Assembly: GCA_051883395.1 (NCBI GenBank)
Contig: JBJETQ010000049.1
Span: 1 to 41,898 of the forward strand
Direction of reading: 5' to 3'
DNA length: 41,898 nucleotides
Origin: HGM11368 sp051883395
GTDB taxonomy: Bacteria > Bacillota > Clostridia > Christensenellales > UBA3700
Part shown: one piece after another, positions 7,382 to 16,900 of the stretch
Numbering within the stretch: the stretch's first letter is position 1
Layout: each line of letters opens with the position of its first letter
Translations under genes and position numbers: made by a program
Notes under the pieces: generated by a model
Databases searched by the model: none
The model's input: only the letters and a program-made list of their open reading frames with translations
What the model was told of the DNA's origin: nothing

Positions 7382-8470
7382 TTATGCTGACATTGGATAA
7401 ACTGCCTTTTTTATATCTTCTTCATCTTTACCATAAGGCTGTTTTTCAAATTTATTACCGTCTTCAAAGTCATAAATTATACTCTTATCACCGGTTTGTG
7501 TGTCATATTGAATTCGTGCTTCGCATTTGATAACTTCACCATTGTCGTCGACTTTGATTTCGATATACTCGTCTGAATTCTTATCGACTTTCTTTTCGTA
7601 CTTGACAGAAAGATTGGACTCTGCGCTCTTTTCTTTGAGACACACTTCCGTCTTGTCGTTTTCTTTTTCTATCTGCAAACTGAAAGACTTAATCTTTTGT
7701 CCGCCTTCATATATACTATATTGAAACTCCTGTTCTTCTCCTTCTATCTCCTGAGAAAATCTTACGTAATTGTCGGCGTCTATTTTTGCGACAAATTCAA
7801 ACTCGATTTCATCTTGTTCCACTTCTCTCTCGCCTTGAAATTCGTAAATCTTGTCGCCAATAACCATTATGCCGCTCATTCTGAATTCCTGTTCTTCTTC
7901 GGTTTTGTCGCTGTTTATCTCATCGGTAGTATACTCAGCTATTTCTTCCGACTTTTCCATGACAATATTCTTGTCGAGTGCCGCCGCAGTTCTTTCGATT
8001 TCTTCGTCATCATCGTCATCTGCATCGACTTCATCGTCTTTTTCGTCGCCTATAAGAGTCTCGTTGTAATAAAGAACGTACTGTATATTTTCTCCAAAAC
8101 TGGTAGTGGTAATTACCTTTTTGTAATCATATTCTGCAATATCGCTTTCTTCAAAAATACTGGTTGTATTGTTGTCTATCAAATTTTCAACGACTGACAT
8201 ATAGTAGTTGATTTTGTCGACCAACCGAGAGCTGTCGATATTAGAATTTACAAAGGCCGATGCCGTTACGCCTGACGCAGACGAATCAATTCCTATCATA
8301 ATGTTACCCACGGATACCGCCGACACAGTAATAAGGTCGCTTTTTGTCATAGTAACGATAGAATTGCCGTCGAGAGTATCGTCAATGGGCGGTACAAGAT
8401 TTGCCGCGCAACCAGTCAACGAACATGCTCCGATTAAAACAGCTGTCAAAATAGTAAAAAGTTTTTTCAT
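7382..8470 (-). CDS. Acidic lipoprotein, unknown function, third gene of sigma locus
   Basis: This 362-residue protein starts with a lipoprotein signal (MKKLFTILTAVLIGACSLTGC; lipobox LTGC, lipidated Cys at about 21), so it should be tethered outside the cytoplasmic membrane. The mature part is very acidic with an Asp/Glu-rich run in the middle (DDEVDADDDDDEE) and beta-strand-like C-terminal repeats of alternating charged and aromatic residues. I do not recognise a family. GGAG precedes the ATG. It lies 85 bases downstream of the anti-sigma gene, and that gap contains the same two-block motif found upstream of the sigma gene, so it is probably a direct target of the sigma factor as well as a co-operon gene. 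Confidence 0.8.
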   Translation of the reverse strand: MKKLFTILTAVLIGACSLTGCAANLVPPIDDTLDGNSIVTMTKSDLITVSAVSVGNIMIGIDSSASGVTASAFVNSNIDSSRLVDKINYYMSVVENLIDNNTTSIFEESDIAEYDYKKVITTTSFGENIQYVLYYNETLIGDEKDDEVDADDDDDEEIERTAAALDKNIVMEKSEEIAEYTTDEINSDKTEEEQEFRMSGIMVIGDKIYEFQGEREVEQDEIEFEFVAKIDADNYVRFSQEIEGEEQEFQYSIYEGGQKIKSFSLQIEKENDKTEVCLKEKSAESNLSVKYEKKVDKNSDEYIEIKVDDNGEVIKCEARIQYDTQTGDKSIIYDFEDGNKFEKQPYGKDEEDIKKAVYPMSA

Positions 8471-8500
8471 AATGCATTCTCCTTGTTTTGCTCGTTTGTT

Positions 8501-8528
8501 TATTAAACAATCGAAACAAAGATTTTGC
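8501..8528 (-). promoter_or_regulatory. Putative sigma-factor-specific promoter of the lipoprotein gene
   Basis: Minus strand GCAAAA (8523-8528), 12 bases, TTGTTTAATA (8501-8510). The same 16 bases with the same spacing occur upstream of the sigma gene at 10251-10278, while the 12-base spacers differ. The block ends about 30 bases before the ATG. It does not look like a housekeeping promoter. Confidence 0.6.
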
Positions 8529-8555
8529 CAATTTTTTCAGAATTTTTTAAAATTT

Positions 8556-9713
8556 TCAGTCCGCTATTTGATTTTTATATTGTTCTTTGAGATTATCCCA
8601 GTAGTCTTCCAGACAGTCTTCGGCATAGTCAATATAATCTTCCATTGCTTTGACAACGGATTTTGTATGCAATTCAAATGCCTTTACATCTGCCGCTCCG
8701 TTGTATATAAATGGAGAATTGGCTTCAAACAGAGCATTGAAAGCGACGATGGCATCGCCAATATTCGTTATACAAATATCGTCGTCTTCATCTTCTTCAT
8801 CGTCTTCATCTTTTTTATTTTCTTCTCTCTCATCTTCTTCGTCGTCGCCAATGCTATCCATTATATCTTCTATACAGTCTATCAGCTTTTCATATTCTGC
8901 AATCTGAGCTTTGAGCTGTTGATAATTCTCATCTCTTTCCATATCCGATTTAAAATTGTCCAGAGTTCTTTCCGTATCTTCTACTTCTTCTGATTTATCG
9001 TTTTTCAGCCATTCGTTCAGTTCGTCCAGACTTAGTTTTGCCACTTTGTCGATACTCATTCCCGACGTTTCGCTGACCTTTTGAATCAATACCATTCTGC
9101 CAGTCGTAACGTTGTATTGTTGTGCCAACTCCTGCGTTTGCAAGTCGCCCGTAGCAACTATGTGTGCGTCTATCGAATTGGCGGAAAGATACAAATCGAT
9201 ACTACCGATCAGATTTTGCCCGATACTGATTTCTTTGTCTTTGTTGTCTCCCGCAACAGTAACGTTGATGTTACCGCCGCTCTGTAAATATCCCAATTTC
9301 CAGGAAAGCGATATTATACGATCGCAAGCTTCGTCAAGCGTCAGTCCTGTAAGGTTTTCTCCATACAACAAAACTGCTCCGTCCTTGTTGTGCGGAGTAA
9401 TTGCTGTAACGTTGTCGTTGCCGTCAAGAGTAAAAACGATGCTCGGATTGATGTCTATACGCACGTAAGTATTGACGGACAAACTTGTCGGAGTATTTAC
9501 CGAGCCTTGTCTGTCTAGTAGCACACCGGTTCCTACACCGATACATACGCACGTACAAATCGCAGCACACGCCCATACCAACTTTTTCAGATTGACTCTC
9601 TGTCGCTTAGGCGCAGGACAAGATTGTCTCAGACGGGCTTTTATAGTATCGTTTTCTTGTGCAGTAGGAAGGACAAACTTTGCTTGTCGATGCAGTTTCT
9701 TCTTAATATCCAT
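8556..9713 (-). CDS. RsgI-like transmembrane anti-sigma factor
   Basis: This 385-residue protein has a basic cytoplasmic N-terminus (1-43), one membrane helix (about 44-66, LVWACAAICTCVCIGVGTG) and a large outer part. Right after the helix comes the RsgI juxtamembrane domain: VRIDINPSIVFTLDGN, then LNLTGLTLDEA-like and GYLQ segments. The Asn89-Pro90 bond matches the place where RsgI proteins are reported to cleave themselves. The rest of the outer region is predicted helical and very acidic, with a run of Asp/Glu near residues 285-315, and no carbohydrate-binding domain was recognised. I set the start at ATG 9713, nine bases after GGAGG, instead of the GTG at 9722. The first 11 bases overlap the sigma gene. 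Confidence 0.82.
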   Translation of the reverse strand: MDIKKKLHRQAKFVLPTAQENDTIKARLRQSCPAPKRQRVNLKKLVWACAAICTCVCIGVGTGVLLDRQGSVNTPTSLSVNTYVRIDINPSIVFTLDGNDNVTAITPHNKDGAVLLYGENLTGLTLDEACDRIISLSWKLGYLQSGGNINVTVAGDNKDKEISIGQNLIGSIDLYLSANSIDAHIVATGDLQTQELAQQYNVTTGRMVLIQKVSETSGMSIDKVAKLSLDELNEWLKNDKSEEVEDTERTLDNFKSDMERDENYQQLKAQIAEYEKLIDCIEDIMDSIGDDEEDEREENKKDEDDEEDEDDDICITNIGDAIVAFNALFEANSPFIYNGAADVKAFELHTKSVVKAMEDYIDYAEDCLEDYWDNLKEQYKNQIAD

Positions 9714-10239
9714 ATTTATCACCCTCCTTTGTCAATTTTTCTTCCAGAGTCCTGAGCGCAATCTTGTATTTATAAGTTACAGTCGATACAGGCATAGACA
9801 ACATCTTGGAGATTTCTCGTCGCTTATAACCTTCCACAACTATCATTACAAGTATCGTATAACTATCTTCGTCAAGTAATTCTTTTGCCAGCGCAAACAA
9901 ATTGCTTTCGTCCCGTTCTTCATAACATTGTCTGTCCAACTTTTGGTCGGAAAAGTCGCTGAATACCATTCTTTTGTTTTTATTGTACCAGTTGTAGGAG
10001 AGATTTCTCGCTATTGTAGTCAGCCACGCCATAAAATTGGTGCTGTTGTAGTTGTTTATAGAGCGTATCATTTGCCTGTACGTTTCCTGCATAACGTCCA
10101 ATGCGCTTTCTCTGTTTTTTAATATTCCAAAAGCAACCATAAATACTAATTTATGGCTGTTATCATATATGTAGTCAAACGCTTTGGCATTTCCTTGGGC
10201 AAATTCCCTGACCTTTTTTTCCAATCTTTCGTTTTTCAT
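9703..10239 (-). CDS. Sigma-70 family (ECF/SigI-like) RNA polymerase sigma factor
   Basis: This 178-residue protein has a sigma region 2 (FDYIYDNSHKLVFMVAFGIL, ALDVMQETY, FMAWLTTIARNLSYNWY) and a C-terminal region 4 helix-turn-helix (VEGYKRREISKMLSMPVSTVTYKYK). There is no region 3, so it is ECF-sized. The start at 10239 is chosen because AGGGGA lies just upstream; the open frame to 10284 has no better signal. Its stop overlaps the RsgI-like anti-sigma gene, so partner control by membrane sequestration is very likely. Whether it is closer to SigI or to a classical ECF group cannot be settled by eye. A shared motif upstream suggests autoregulation. Confidence 0.88.
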   Translation of the reverse strand: MKNERLEKKVREFAQGNAKAFDYIYDNSHKLVFMVAFGILKNRESALDVMQETYRQMIRSINNYNSTNFMAWLTTIARNLSYNWYNKNKRMVFSDFSDQKLDRQCYEERDESNLFALAKELLDEDSYTILVMIVVEGYKRREISKMLSMPVSTVTYKYKIALRTLEEKLTKEGDKYGY

Positions 10240-10250
10240 AAATCCCCTGA

Positions 10251-10278
10251 TATTAAACAAACAAAAAATTGTTTTTGC
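10251..10278 (-). promoter_or_regulatory. Putative autoregulated promoter of the sigma gene
   Basis: Minus strand GCAAAA (10273-10278), 12 bases, TTGTTTAATA (10251-10260), identical in both blocks and in spacing to the site before the lipoprotein gene (8501-8528). It ends about 12 bases before the sigma ATG at 10239, so the leader would be very short. Confidence 0.6.
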
Positions 10279-10287
10279 TAACAAATA

Positions 10288-10317
10288 TAAAAAATTTTGC
10301 GCTTTTTTTGCGCAAAA
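10288..10317 (-). terminator. Terminator of the small envelope-gene group
   Basis: TTTTGCGC (10295-10302) pairs with GCGCAAAA (10310-10317) around seven Ts; the minus strand continues into a T-run. A second 9-bp hairpin (about 10345-10371, CTTGCGGCG with CGTCGCAAG on the minus strand) lies between this and the stop codon. Confidence 0.65.
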
Positions 10318-10386
10318 AATAAAAATATTGTTTTAATTCGACCTTGCGACGCATCAAATACGCCGCAAGACGATAGATTTATATGT

Positions 10387-10881
10387 TTATTTGCTGTCCT
10401 TTGCTCTACGGTCGCCTACGTTGTCGAAACATACCGCAAACGCAACTGCAAGTCCTGCCTGAGAAGGGTCAGCAACGTCTACAAGAATATTGTCTGTAAG
10501 AGCAAGTAGCTTTCCACGCTTAAATTCGGCAAATTCAGAACCGTTGATAAATACCGTATAATGAAAAAACATTCCGTCTTTCTGAATTTCTATTTCGTCG
10601 TCGCTATCCTTGACAATATACTTGCCAACAGAAAAATATTTTTGCGTAATTGTCGCAATCTTATTTTTTTTGGCGTCCATCAAATAGACGGTGGTATTGA
10701 AAAATCTGATAAGCTTGTTTTTGACTATGTACATAAGTTTTCCGTCTGTATCGTAGATTTTTTTGTACTTGGTGGGAGAAATCACCCTACCCTTTACTTT
10801 GTAGACGAGTTTATCGTTTTCGTCAACTACCGTTGAGCTTCCGCCCACTGTCATAAGTTTGTTTTTGAAAAACAGCTTCAT
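10387..10881 (-). CDS. LURP-one-related (LOR/YxjI-like) protein
   Basis: This 164-residue protein consists of repeated short beta strands with the pattern of the LURP-one-related/tubby-like fold: MKLFFKNKLMTVGGSSTVVDENDKLVYKVKG-type opening (quoted in part: MKLFFKNKL, VVDENDKLVYKVKG), then GKLMYIVKNKLI and KIATITQKYFSVGKY. The biochemical role of bacterial LOR proteins is not established; some tubby-like proteins bind membrane phosphoinositides. It follows the next gene by 12 bases and shares its mRNA. The assignment rests on strand pattern and motif resemblance, not on a search. Confidence 0.65.
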   Translation of the reverse strand: MKLFFKNKLMTVGGSSTVVDENDKLVYKVKGRVISPTKYKKIYDTDGKLMYIVKNKLIRFFNTTVYLMDAKKNKIATITQKYFSVGKYIVKDSDDEIEIQKDGMFFHYTVFINGSEFAEFKRGKLLALTDNILVDVADPSQAGLAVAFAVCFDNVGDRRAKDSK

Positions 10882-10893
10882 TATTATTTCCTC

Positions 10894-11403
10894 CTATTTT
10901 ATTACGTTGACAATCGTAGCAACAATAGCTATTGCAACTATTGCAACCCACAGTACAACTTTGAGAATCTTATTGAGTTTTATTCGTTTTGCTATCTTTT
11001 CGTTTTTGCAAAACTCGTTTTCAATTTCTCTGACCCGACTATCGCTTCGCCACACGTTTCGCCTTACGCCGTTGTCCGACATGCCGACTCTCACTTCTAC
11101 TATGCCATCATGCGTACAATCGACGGCGAATTTGCACCGCACGTCAAAATAGTTGTTGCCGTATCCGGGGTCAAAAATACCTAGCAGACTGATGATAAAG
11201 TAAAAAATCGACCACAGCCACCACAAAGGCGAAGACAGCTCGTTGACATTGCAAATTTCAACAATCGATTGAGTATCGTTGCTATCGAAAGTATAAACGC
11301 TGAAACCCGATTTATCTTTCTTTCCTTTGACAACTTTGCCGTCTGCTCTGACTTGCAAAGCGTATTTTTTCTGGGCTTTGATTTTGATAGTTATCGTACT
11401 CAT
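10894..11403 (-). CDS. Membrane protein of unknown function
   Basis: This 169-residue protein has a beta-rich soluble N-terminus (about 1-55), a hydrophobic aromatic helix (LWWLWSIFYFIISLLGIF, about 59-76), a second soluble part and a C-terminal membrane helix (VVLWVAIVAIAIVATIV). I do not recognise the family. I chose the ATG at 11403 because AGGTGA sits just upstream, and because that ATG overlaps by one base the stop of the preceding membrane gene (TAATG), which implies translational coupling. The longer frame to 11442 lies within that upstream gene. Confidence 0.7.
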   Translation of the reverse strand: MSTITIKIKAQKKYALQVRADGKVVKGKKDKSGFSVYTFDSNDTQSIVEICNVNELSSPLWWLWSIFYFIISLLGIFDPGYGNNYFDVRCKFAVDCTHDGIVEVRVGMSDNGVRRNVWRSDSRVREIENEFCKNEKIAKRIKLNKILKVVLWVAIVAIAIVATIVNVIK

Positions 11404-11831
11404 TATATCACCTTCACGACGCCGCCGCTCACTAGCGCCCATACAATAGCTCCCACGACAGCAATTATACAGCTGGCAATCGCCGCTTGTTTGTATCTGC
11501 CCGACGCAAACAATAATACCGTGGCAATTGCCGCCGTAATTGTCATTATCGGCAAAGAATAGTCGATTACTTTGAGTATCAATAGCGTAATCTGAGTAGC
11601 GTCGGAAGCTGCTCCCATAATTCTGTCAACAAATTGGGGATAAGCCAAAAATATAAGCCCCAACGTAAACACTACTCCTATTATCAACACAAAACACACT
11701 ATAAACATATAAAGGGCTGTAATAAAAGGCGACAAAAGACAAAGAAGCGACAACACTCCGCCTGCTATCGACAGATTGAAAAATATTCTTCCGCTATGAC
11801 CTAATCTGGCTTTTAACAATTCTTTATCCAA
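11403..11831 (-). CDS. Four-helix membrane protein with TTG start, unknown function
   Basis: This 142-residue protein starts MDKELLKARLGHSG and has four hydrophobic segments (about 18-38, 40-62, 83-105, 112-135). The start codon is TTG at 11831, supported by GGAGA eight bases upstream and a near-perfect promoter beyond it; no ATG lies nearby. It is the first gene of a three-gene operon with the two downstream membrane/LOR genes, coupled to the second by a one-base overlap. Function unknown. Confidence 0.72.
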   Translation of the reverse strand: MDKELLKARLGHSGRIFFNLSIAGGVLSLLCLLSPFITALYMFIVCFVLIIGVVFTLGLIFLAYPQFVDRIMGAASDATQITLLILKVIDYSLPIMTITAAIATVLLFASGRYKQAAIASCIIAVVGAIVWALVSGGVVKVI

Positions 11832-11849
11832 AACTTGTCTCCTATGGTA

Positions 11850-11877
11850 ATTATAACACGTGTTGTTGATTTGTCAA
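11850..11877 (-). promoter_or_regulatory. Promoter of the three-gene membrane/LOR operon
   Basis: Minus strand TTGACA (11872-11877), 16-base spacer, TATAAT (11850-11855), both consensus. The spacer holds the palindrome ACACGTGT, a possible operator. Confidence 0.8.
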
Positions 11878-11899
11878 TAAATTAAACGTTTGCCAAACA

Positions 11900-11926
11900 A
11901 AACGCCGGATACAAAATCCGGCGTTT
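11900..11926 (-). terminator. Terminator at the end of the nitrogen block (after dapL)
   Basis: AAACGCCGGAT (11900-11910) pairs with ATCCGGCGTTT (11916-11926): an 11-bp stem with a 5-base loop, shortly after the dapL stop. Confidence 0.85.
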
Positions 11927-11943
11927 GATATTGCGTTTTGCGA

Positions 11944-13131
11944 TTATTTTTTGAGAAGTTTTACCAGTCGCTCGGCAGCTTCCTTAGTTGCTTCGACGCT
12001 GCCAAATGTCGAAAATCTGAAATAGCCTTCTCCGCACTTGCCAAAGCCTTCTCCAGGAGTGCCTACAATCTGTGCCTCGTTGAGAAGATAATCGAAGAAT
12101 TCCCAGCTGCCCATTCCGTCAGGACATTTGAGCCAGATATAAGGTGCGTTTTTTCCGCCCGTATACCATATGCCCACCTTGTCAAGAGCCTGCATGATGC
12201 ACTTTGCATTGTTTTTATAGACGTCGATGTTGGCTTTGATTTGCTTTTGTCCTTCGTCTGTAAATACTGCCATACCGCCCTTTTGAATGACGTAAGATAC
12301 TCCGTTGGTCTTGGTTGTACGATTGCGCACCCACATTGCGTTGAAGTTGAGTCCGCAACGCTCCAACTGTTTAGGTATGACGGTATAACCGAGACGAGTT
12401 CCGGTAAAGCCAGCGGTTTTTGACAACGAACATATCTCTATTGCACACGTTCTTGCGCCTTCTATCTCAAAAATACTGTGTGGCAGAGTCTCGTCTTCGA
12501 TAAAAGCTTCGTATGCTGCGTCAAAAAGAATAATCGAGTCGTTGGCATTGGCATAATCAACCCATTGTTTGAGTTGTTGTCTGTTATATACCGCTCCCGT
12601 AGGATTGTTAGGAGAACAAATATAACAAATATCGGCTTTGACTGACGGGTCAGGCAAAGGCAAAAAGCCGTTTTCCTGTCCCGACGCCAAACGTATGATT
12701 TTTCTGCCTGCCATAACGTTGGCGTCCATGTATGCGGGATATGCCGGTTCGATAATCAAAGCCGTACTGTCCCTGTCGAAAAGGTCTAGTATATCGCCAA
12801 GTTCGTCGCTGGCTCCGCTCGATACAAATACTTCGTCGCTATCGAGCTTTACTCCTTTGCCTGAATAATAAGCGGCAATCGTTTCACGCAACTCTGCGGC
12901 GCCAACTTCGGGCATATATCCGTGAAAAGTAGCCTTATGAGCCTGATCGTCCACTCCCTGATGCAGCGCTTTGATAACCTGGTCGCACAGCGGCAGCGAC
13001 ACGTCGCCTATACCTAGTCTGAGCAAGGTTTTGTCAGGATGCTGCGCAAGATATGCCTTAGTCTTTTGAGCGATATTGAAAAACAGATACGAATCTTTGA
13101 GATTTGCATAATTCATGTTAGGTTTTGTCAT
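11944..13131 (-). CDS. dapL: LL-diaminopimelate aminotransferase
   Basis: This 395-residue PLP enzyme converts tetrahydrodipicolinate directly to LL-diaminopimelate with glutamate as amino donor, for lysine and peptidoglycan. It opens MNYANLKDSYLFFNIAQK, a DapL hallmark, with GIGDVSLPL, SGASDELGDILDLF, CSPNNPTGA and the PLP-lysine region SLSKTAGFTGTRLGY. Its presence points to the one-step aminotransferase route instead of succinylase or acetylase steps. The start overlaps the dapF stop as ATGA. Being last in a nitrogen-transfer gene block, it is the glutamate-using member. Confidence 0.93.
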   Translation of the reverse strand: MTKPNMNYANLKDSYLFFNIAQKTKAYLAQHPDKTLLRLGIGDVSLPLCDQVIKALHQGVDDQAHKATFHGYMPEVGAAELRETIAAYYSGKGVKLDSDEVFVSSGASDELGDILDLFDRDSTALIIEPAYPAYMDANVMAGRKIIRLASGQENGFLPLPDPSVKADICYICSPNNPTGAVYNRQQLKQWVDYANANDSIILFDAAYEAFIEDETLPHSIFEIEGARTCAIEICSLSKTAGFTGTRLGYTVIPKQLERCGLNFNAMWVRNRTTKTNGVSYVIQKGGMAVFTDEGQKQIKANIDVYKNNAKCIMQALDKVGIWYTGGKNAPYIWLKCPDGMGSWEFFDYLLNEAQIVGTPGEGFGKCGEGYFRFSTFGSVEATKEAAERLVKLLKK

Positions 13132-13916
13132 ATAGTTTCTCCTTCATATACAAACTGGGCAGGGCCCTGCATTTCTACCGCCCCGTCGTTCTTTATTTTG
13201 ATAAGCAAGTCGCCGCCGTCAAGCGTAACTCTTACCCATTGATTGGCTTGTACCAAACCTTTGGATACCGCCGCCGCCGTGCTGGCGCATGCACCCGTAC
13301 CGCAAGCCATCGTAATTCCGCTTCCTCTCTCCCACACTCTCATACGAAGATGGTCGCTAGAGAGCCTTTGAATAAATTCTACGTTGACTCCGCCCGGAAA
13401 AGTTGCGTCCTTCTCTACGACAGGTCCTATCTTTTCCACAGGAAAATTCTCTACGTCGTCAACAAACGTTACGGCATGCGGATTGCCTACCGATACCGGC
13501 GTAAATACGATTTGTCTGCCAAGCGGAGCGAGCGTAACGTCCTTGTCGCACACAGCCTGTCCCATATCTACGCTCACGCTGACAACTATGCCGTTTTCAA
13601 TCGTCAGATCGAGCGTTCTTATACCCGACAAAGTTTCTATTCTCAAACATCTTTTGTCGGTGTATCCTTTGTCATAAAGATATTTTCCTACGCAGCGTAT
13701 GCCGTTGCCACACATTTTGGCTTCGCTTCCGTCTGCATTGAAAATTCTCATCTTGAAATCGGCAATGTCGGACGGAGATATGTAAATCATTCCGTCGGAG
13801 CCTGCGCCGAAATGTCTCTCTGATAATCTTATCGACAAATCGGCAATATCGTCGGGTACTTGCCCGAATACGTAAAGATAATCGTTGCCTAGTCCGTGCA
13901 TTTTTGTAAAGTGCAT
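13128..13916 (-). CDS. dapF: Diaminopimelate epimerase
   Basis: This 262-residue cofactor-independent epimerase turns LL- into meso-diaminopimelate, the next step after DapL. Both active-site cysteines are visible in their motifs: MCGNGIRCVGKYL (first Cys) and MACGTGACAS (second Cys), with the N-terminal MHGLGNDY. GGGAG precedes the ATG. It lies 40 bases after carB and overlaps dapL by four bases, so the pair is translated together. The epimerase itself moves no nitrogen and probably travels with dapL. Confidence 0.95.
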   Translation of the reverse strand: MHFTKMHGLGNDYLYVFGQVPDDIADLSIRLSERHFGAGSDGMIYISPSDIADFKMRIFNADGSEAKMCGNGIRCVGKYLYDKGYTDKRCLRIETLSGIRTLDLTIENGIVVSVSVDMGQAVCDKDVTLAPLGRQIVFTPVSVGNPHAVTFVDDVENFPVEKIGPVVEKDATFPGGVNVEFIQRLSSDHLRMRVWERGSGITMACGTGACASTAAAVSKGLVQANQWVRVTLDGGDLLIKIKNDGAVEMQGPAQFVYEGETI

Positions 13917-13956
13917 ATTATTCTCCCGTTTGTTTTGTCTTTTATTTTATTTGCCG

Positions 13957-16900
13957 TCAGGCGTCTATGGTCGATATTCCCATAGTCGTTTCTTCCAACA
14001 CGTCAAGCAATACTTTGACGGTATCTAGCGATGACAGCGTGGTTATATTGTTTTCGATGGCGCATCTGCGAATAGCAGCTCCGTCTTCGTAATGGACTCC
14101 CGACAATACGGCTCTCGTATTGATGACGTAGCTTACGTAGCCCGCCCTTATGGAATCGAGAATTTCTTCGCTACCTTCGCTGAGTTTTCTTCTAATTCTT
14201 GTACGTATGCCGTGTTCTTTGAGAAAATTGGCTGTGCCTACCGTGGCTTCGATATTGAAGCCCATTTTGTAAAATCTCTCTACAAGCGGCAAGGCTTCTT
14301 CTTTGTCTTCGTCGGCAAGCGTAACGAGTACCGTACCATAGTTTTGCATGTGTACTCCCGAAGCTACCAAAGCTTTGTACATGGCTCTTGGTAGTTTGTC
14401 GTCGTAACCTATCGCTTCACCCGTCGATTTCATCTCAGGAGAGAGATAAGAGTCCATACCTTTGAGCTTGGAGAAGGAGAAAGCAGGCGCTTTGACGTAC
14501 CAACGCTTCTTTTCGGCAGGATAAACGCAGTTTATTCCCTGCTCTTTGAGCGACTTGCCGAGTATAGCCAACGTGGCAATATCAGCAAGAGCGTATCCCG
14601 TAGCTTTGGACAAGAACGGTACCGTACGTGAAGAACGTGGGTTGACTTCGATGATATATACGTCGTCCTTGTCGTCAACGATAAACTGAATATTGAACAA
14701 ACCTACTATGCCTATGCCCTTGCCAAGTCGTACAGTATAGTCAATAATTGTCTTTTTGACCTTGTCGGATATACTGAAAGTAGGATATACGCTTATGCTG
14801 TCGCCCGAATGAACGCCGGTCCTTTCTACCAGTTCCATAATGCCCGGCACAAATACGTCTTTGCCGTCGCATACTGCGTCAACTTCCACTTCTTTACCCC
14901 TGATATACTTGTCCACCAAAACAGGCTTGTCAACGTCGATTTCCACCGCCGTCCTGAGATAATTGCGAAGCGCACCTTCTTTGGCAACGATTTGCATAGC
15001 TCTGCCACCCAGCACGAAGCTTGGCCTTACAAGTACAGGGTAACCTATCTGCGCAGCGGCTTTGACGCCGTCTTCCACGTTGGTAACCGCCGTACCTTTT
15101 GGCTGTGGAATGGATAGTTGCATCAACAATTTTTCAAATGAATCTCTGTTTTCCGCCTTATCAATAGCGTCGCAATCGGTTCCTATTATCTTGACTCCAC
15201 GCTCCTGCAAAGGTGCGGCAAGATTGATTGCCGTCTGACCGCCGAGAGTGGCGATAACTCCGTAAGGATTTTCCAACGCTACTATGTTAAGCACGTCTTC
15301 CACACACAGCGGCTCAAAGTAAAGTTTGTCCGCCGTGGTATAGTCGGTAGATACGGTTTCTGGGTTGTTGTTGATGACAATGGCTTCGTAACCGAATTGT
15401 TTGATTGTCTTGACCGCATGAACGGTGGAATAATCGAATTCTACACCCTGTCCTATACGGATAGGTCCGCTACCCAAAACTATAATCTTCTTTTTGTCCG
15501 ATACGATAGATTCGTTTTCCTGCTCGTAGGTAGAATAGAAGTAAGGAACGTAGCTCTTGAACTCCGACGAACACGTGTCTATCATCTTATATACAGGGAA
15601 AATATCGTTTTTCTTGCGCATATCAAAAACGCTCAATTCGTCTTTATCCCACAATCTTGCTATTTCTCTATCCGAAAATCCGAGCTTTTTGGCTTGTTTC
15701 AACGTCTCGACGTCCAGCGGATTTTCTCTGACGGTGTTTTCCATGGCGACGATTGAATCTATACCACGCAAAAAGAATCTGTCTATTTGAGTTATCTTTG
15801 CTATTTCGTCCACAGACACCTTTCTTCTCAACAATAGAGCAATCGCATAAATTCTGTCGTCGGTGCCTTTGGCTATATATTTGAGCAACTCGTCGGTAGA
15901 CATATTGTCCATAGACGCCTTGTAGACATGATTCAGACCGATTTCCAAAGACCTTACGCCTTTGAGCAGACTCTCTTCAAAAGTTCTGCCTACGCTCATG
16001 GTCTCTCCCGTCGCTTTCATCTGAGTGCCGAGCGAATTGTTAGCATCGGTAAATTTGTCAAAAGGAAAACGGGGCATTTTGGTTACCACGTAGTCCAGCG
16101 CAGGTTCAAAAGCCGCACAGGTGTTGGCAAGAGCAATTTCTTCAAGTCGCATACCCACCGCAATCTTTGCAGATACTCTCGCAATAGGATAGCCGCTGGC
16201 TTTGCTTGCCAAAGCCGACGAACGTGATACTCTTGGATTGACTTCGATGAGATAATATTGGAAGGAATTTGGGTCAAGCGCAAACTGGACGTTGCAACCG
16301 CCTTCTATTTTGAGTTCCCTTATTATTCTCAGAGCGCTGTCTCTGAGCATCTGATATTCTTTGTTGGTGAGCGTCTGCGACGGACAGACAACTATACTAT
16401 CTCCGGTATGAATTCCTACCGGGTCGAGATTTTCCATATTGCACACGGTAATCGCCGTGTCCGCCGAATCTCGCATTACTTCGTATTCTATTTCTTTGAA
16501 ACCTTTGATACTCTTTTCTACCAAAACCTGCCTTACAGGAGACAGAGCCAGGGCATTTTTGAGTATCGTTTCACATTCCTTAGGGTTGTCGGCAAAACCG
16601 CCGCCCGTTCCGCCGAGAGTAAACGCAGGTCTCAATACGACAGGATAACCTATCTGCTCGGCAATCGCCAGCCCTTGCTCTATATCGCAAGCTATCTCCG
16701 ACGGCAGTACCGGTTCTCCAAGTTTAGTACAAAGTTCCTTAAACAGCTCTCTGTCTTCCGCTCTCTCGATACTTTCGCTAGCCGTACCGAGAAGCTGACA
16801 ACGGCACTCAGCCAACACGCCTTTCTTTTGCAGTTGCATAGCAAGATTGAGTCCCGTCTGTCCGCCGATACCCGGAAGAATTGCGTCAGGTCTTTCGTAT

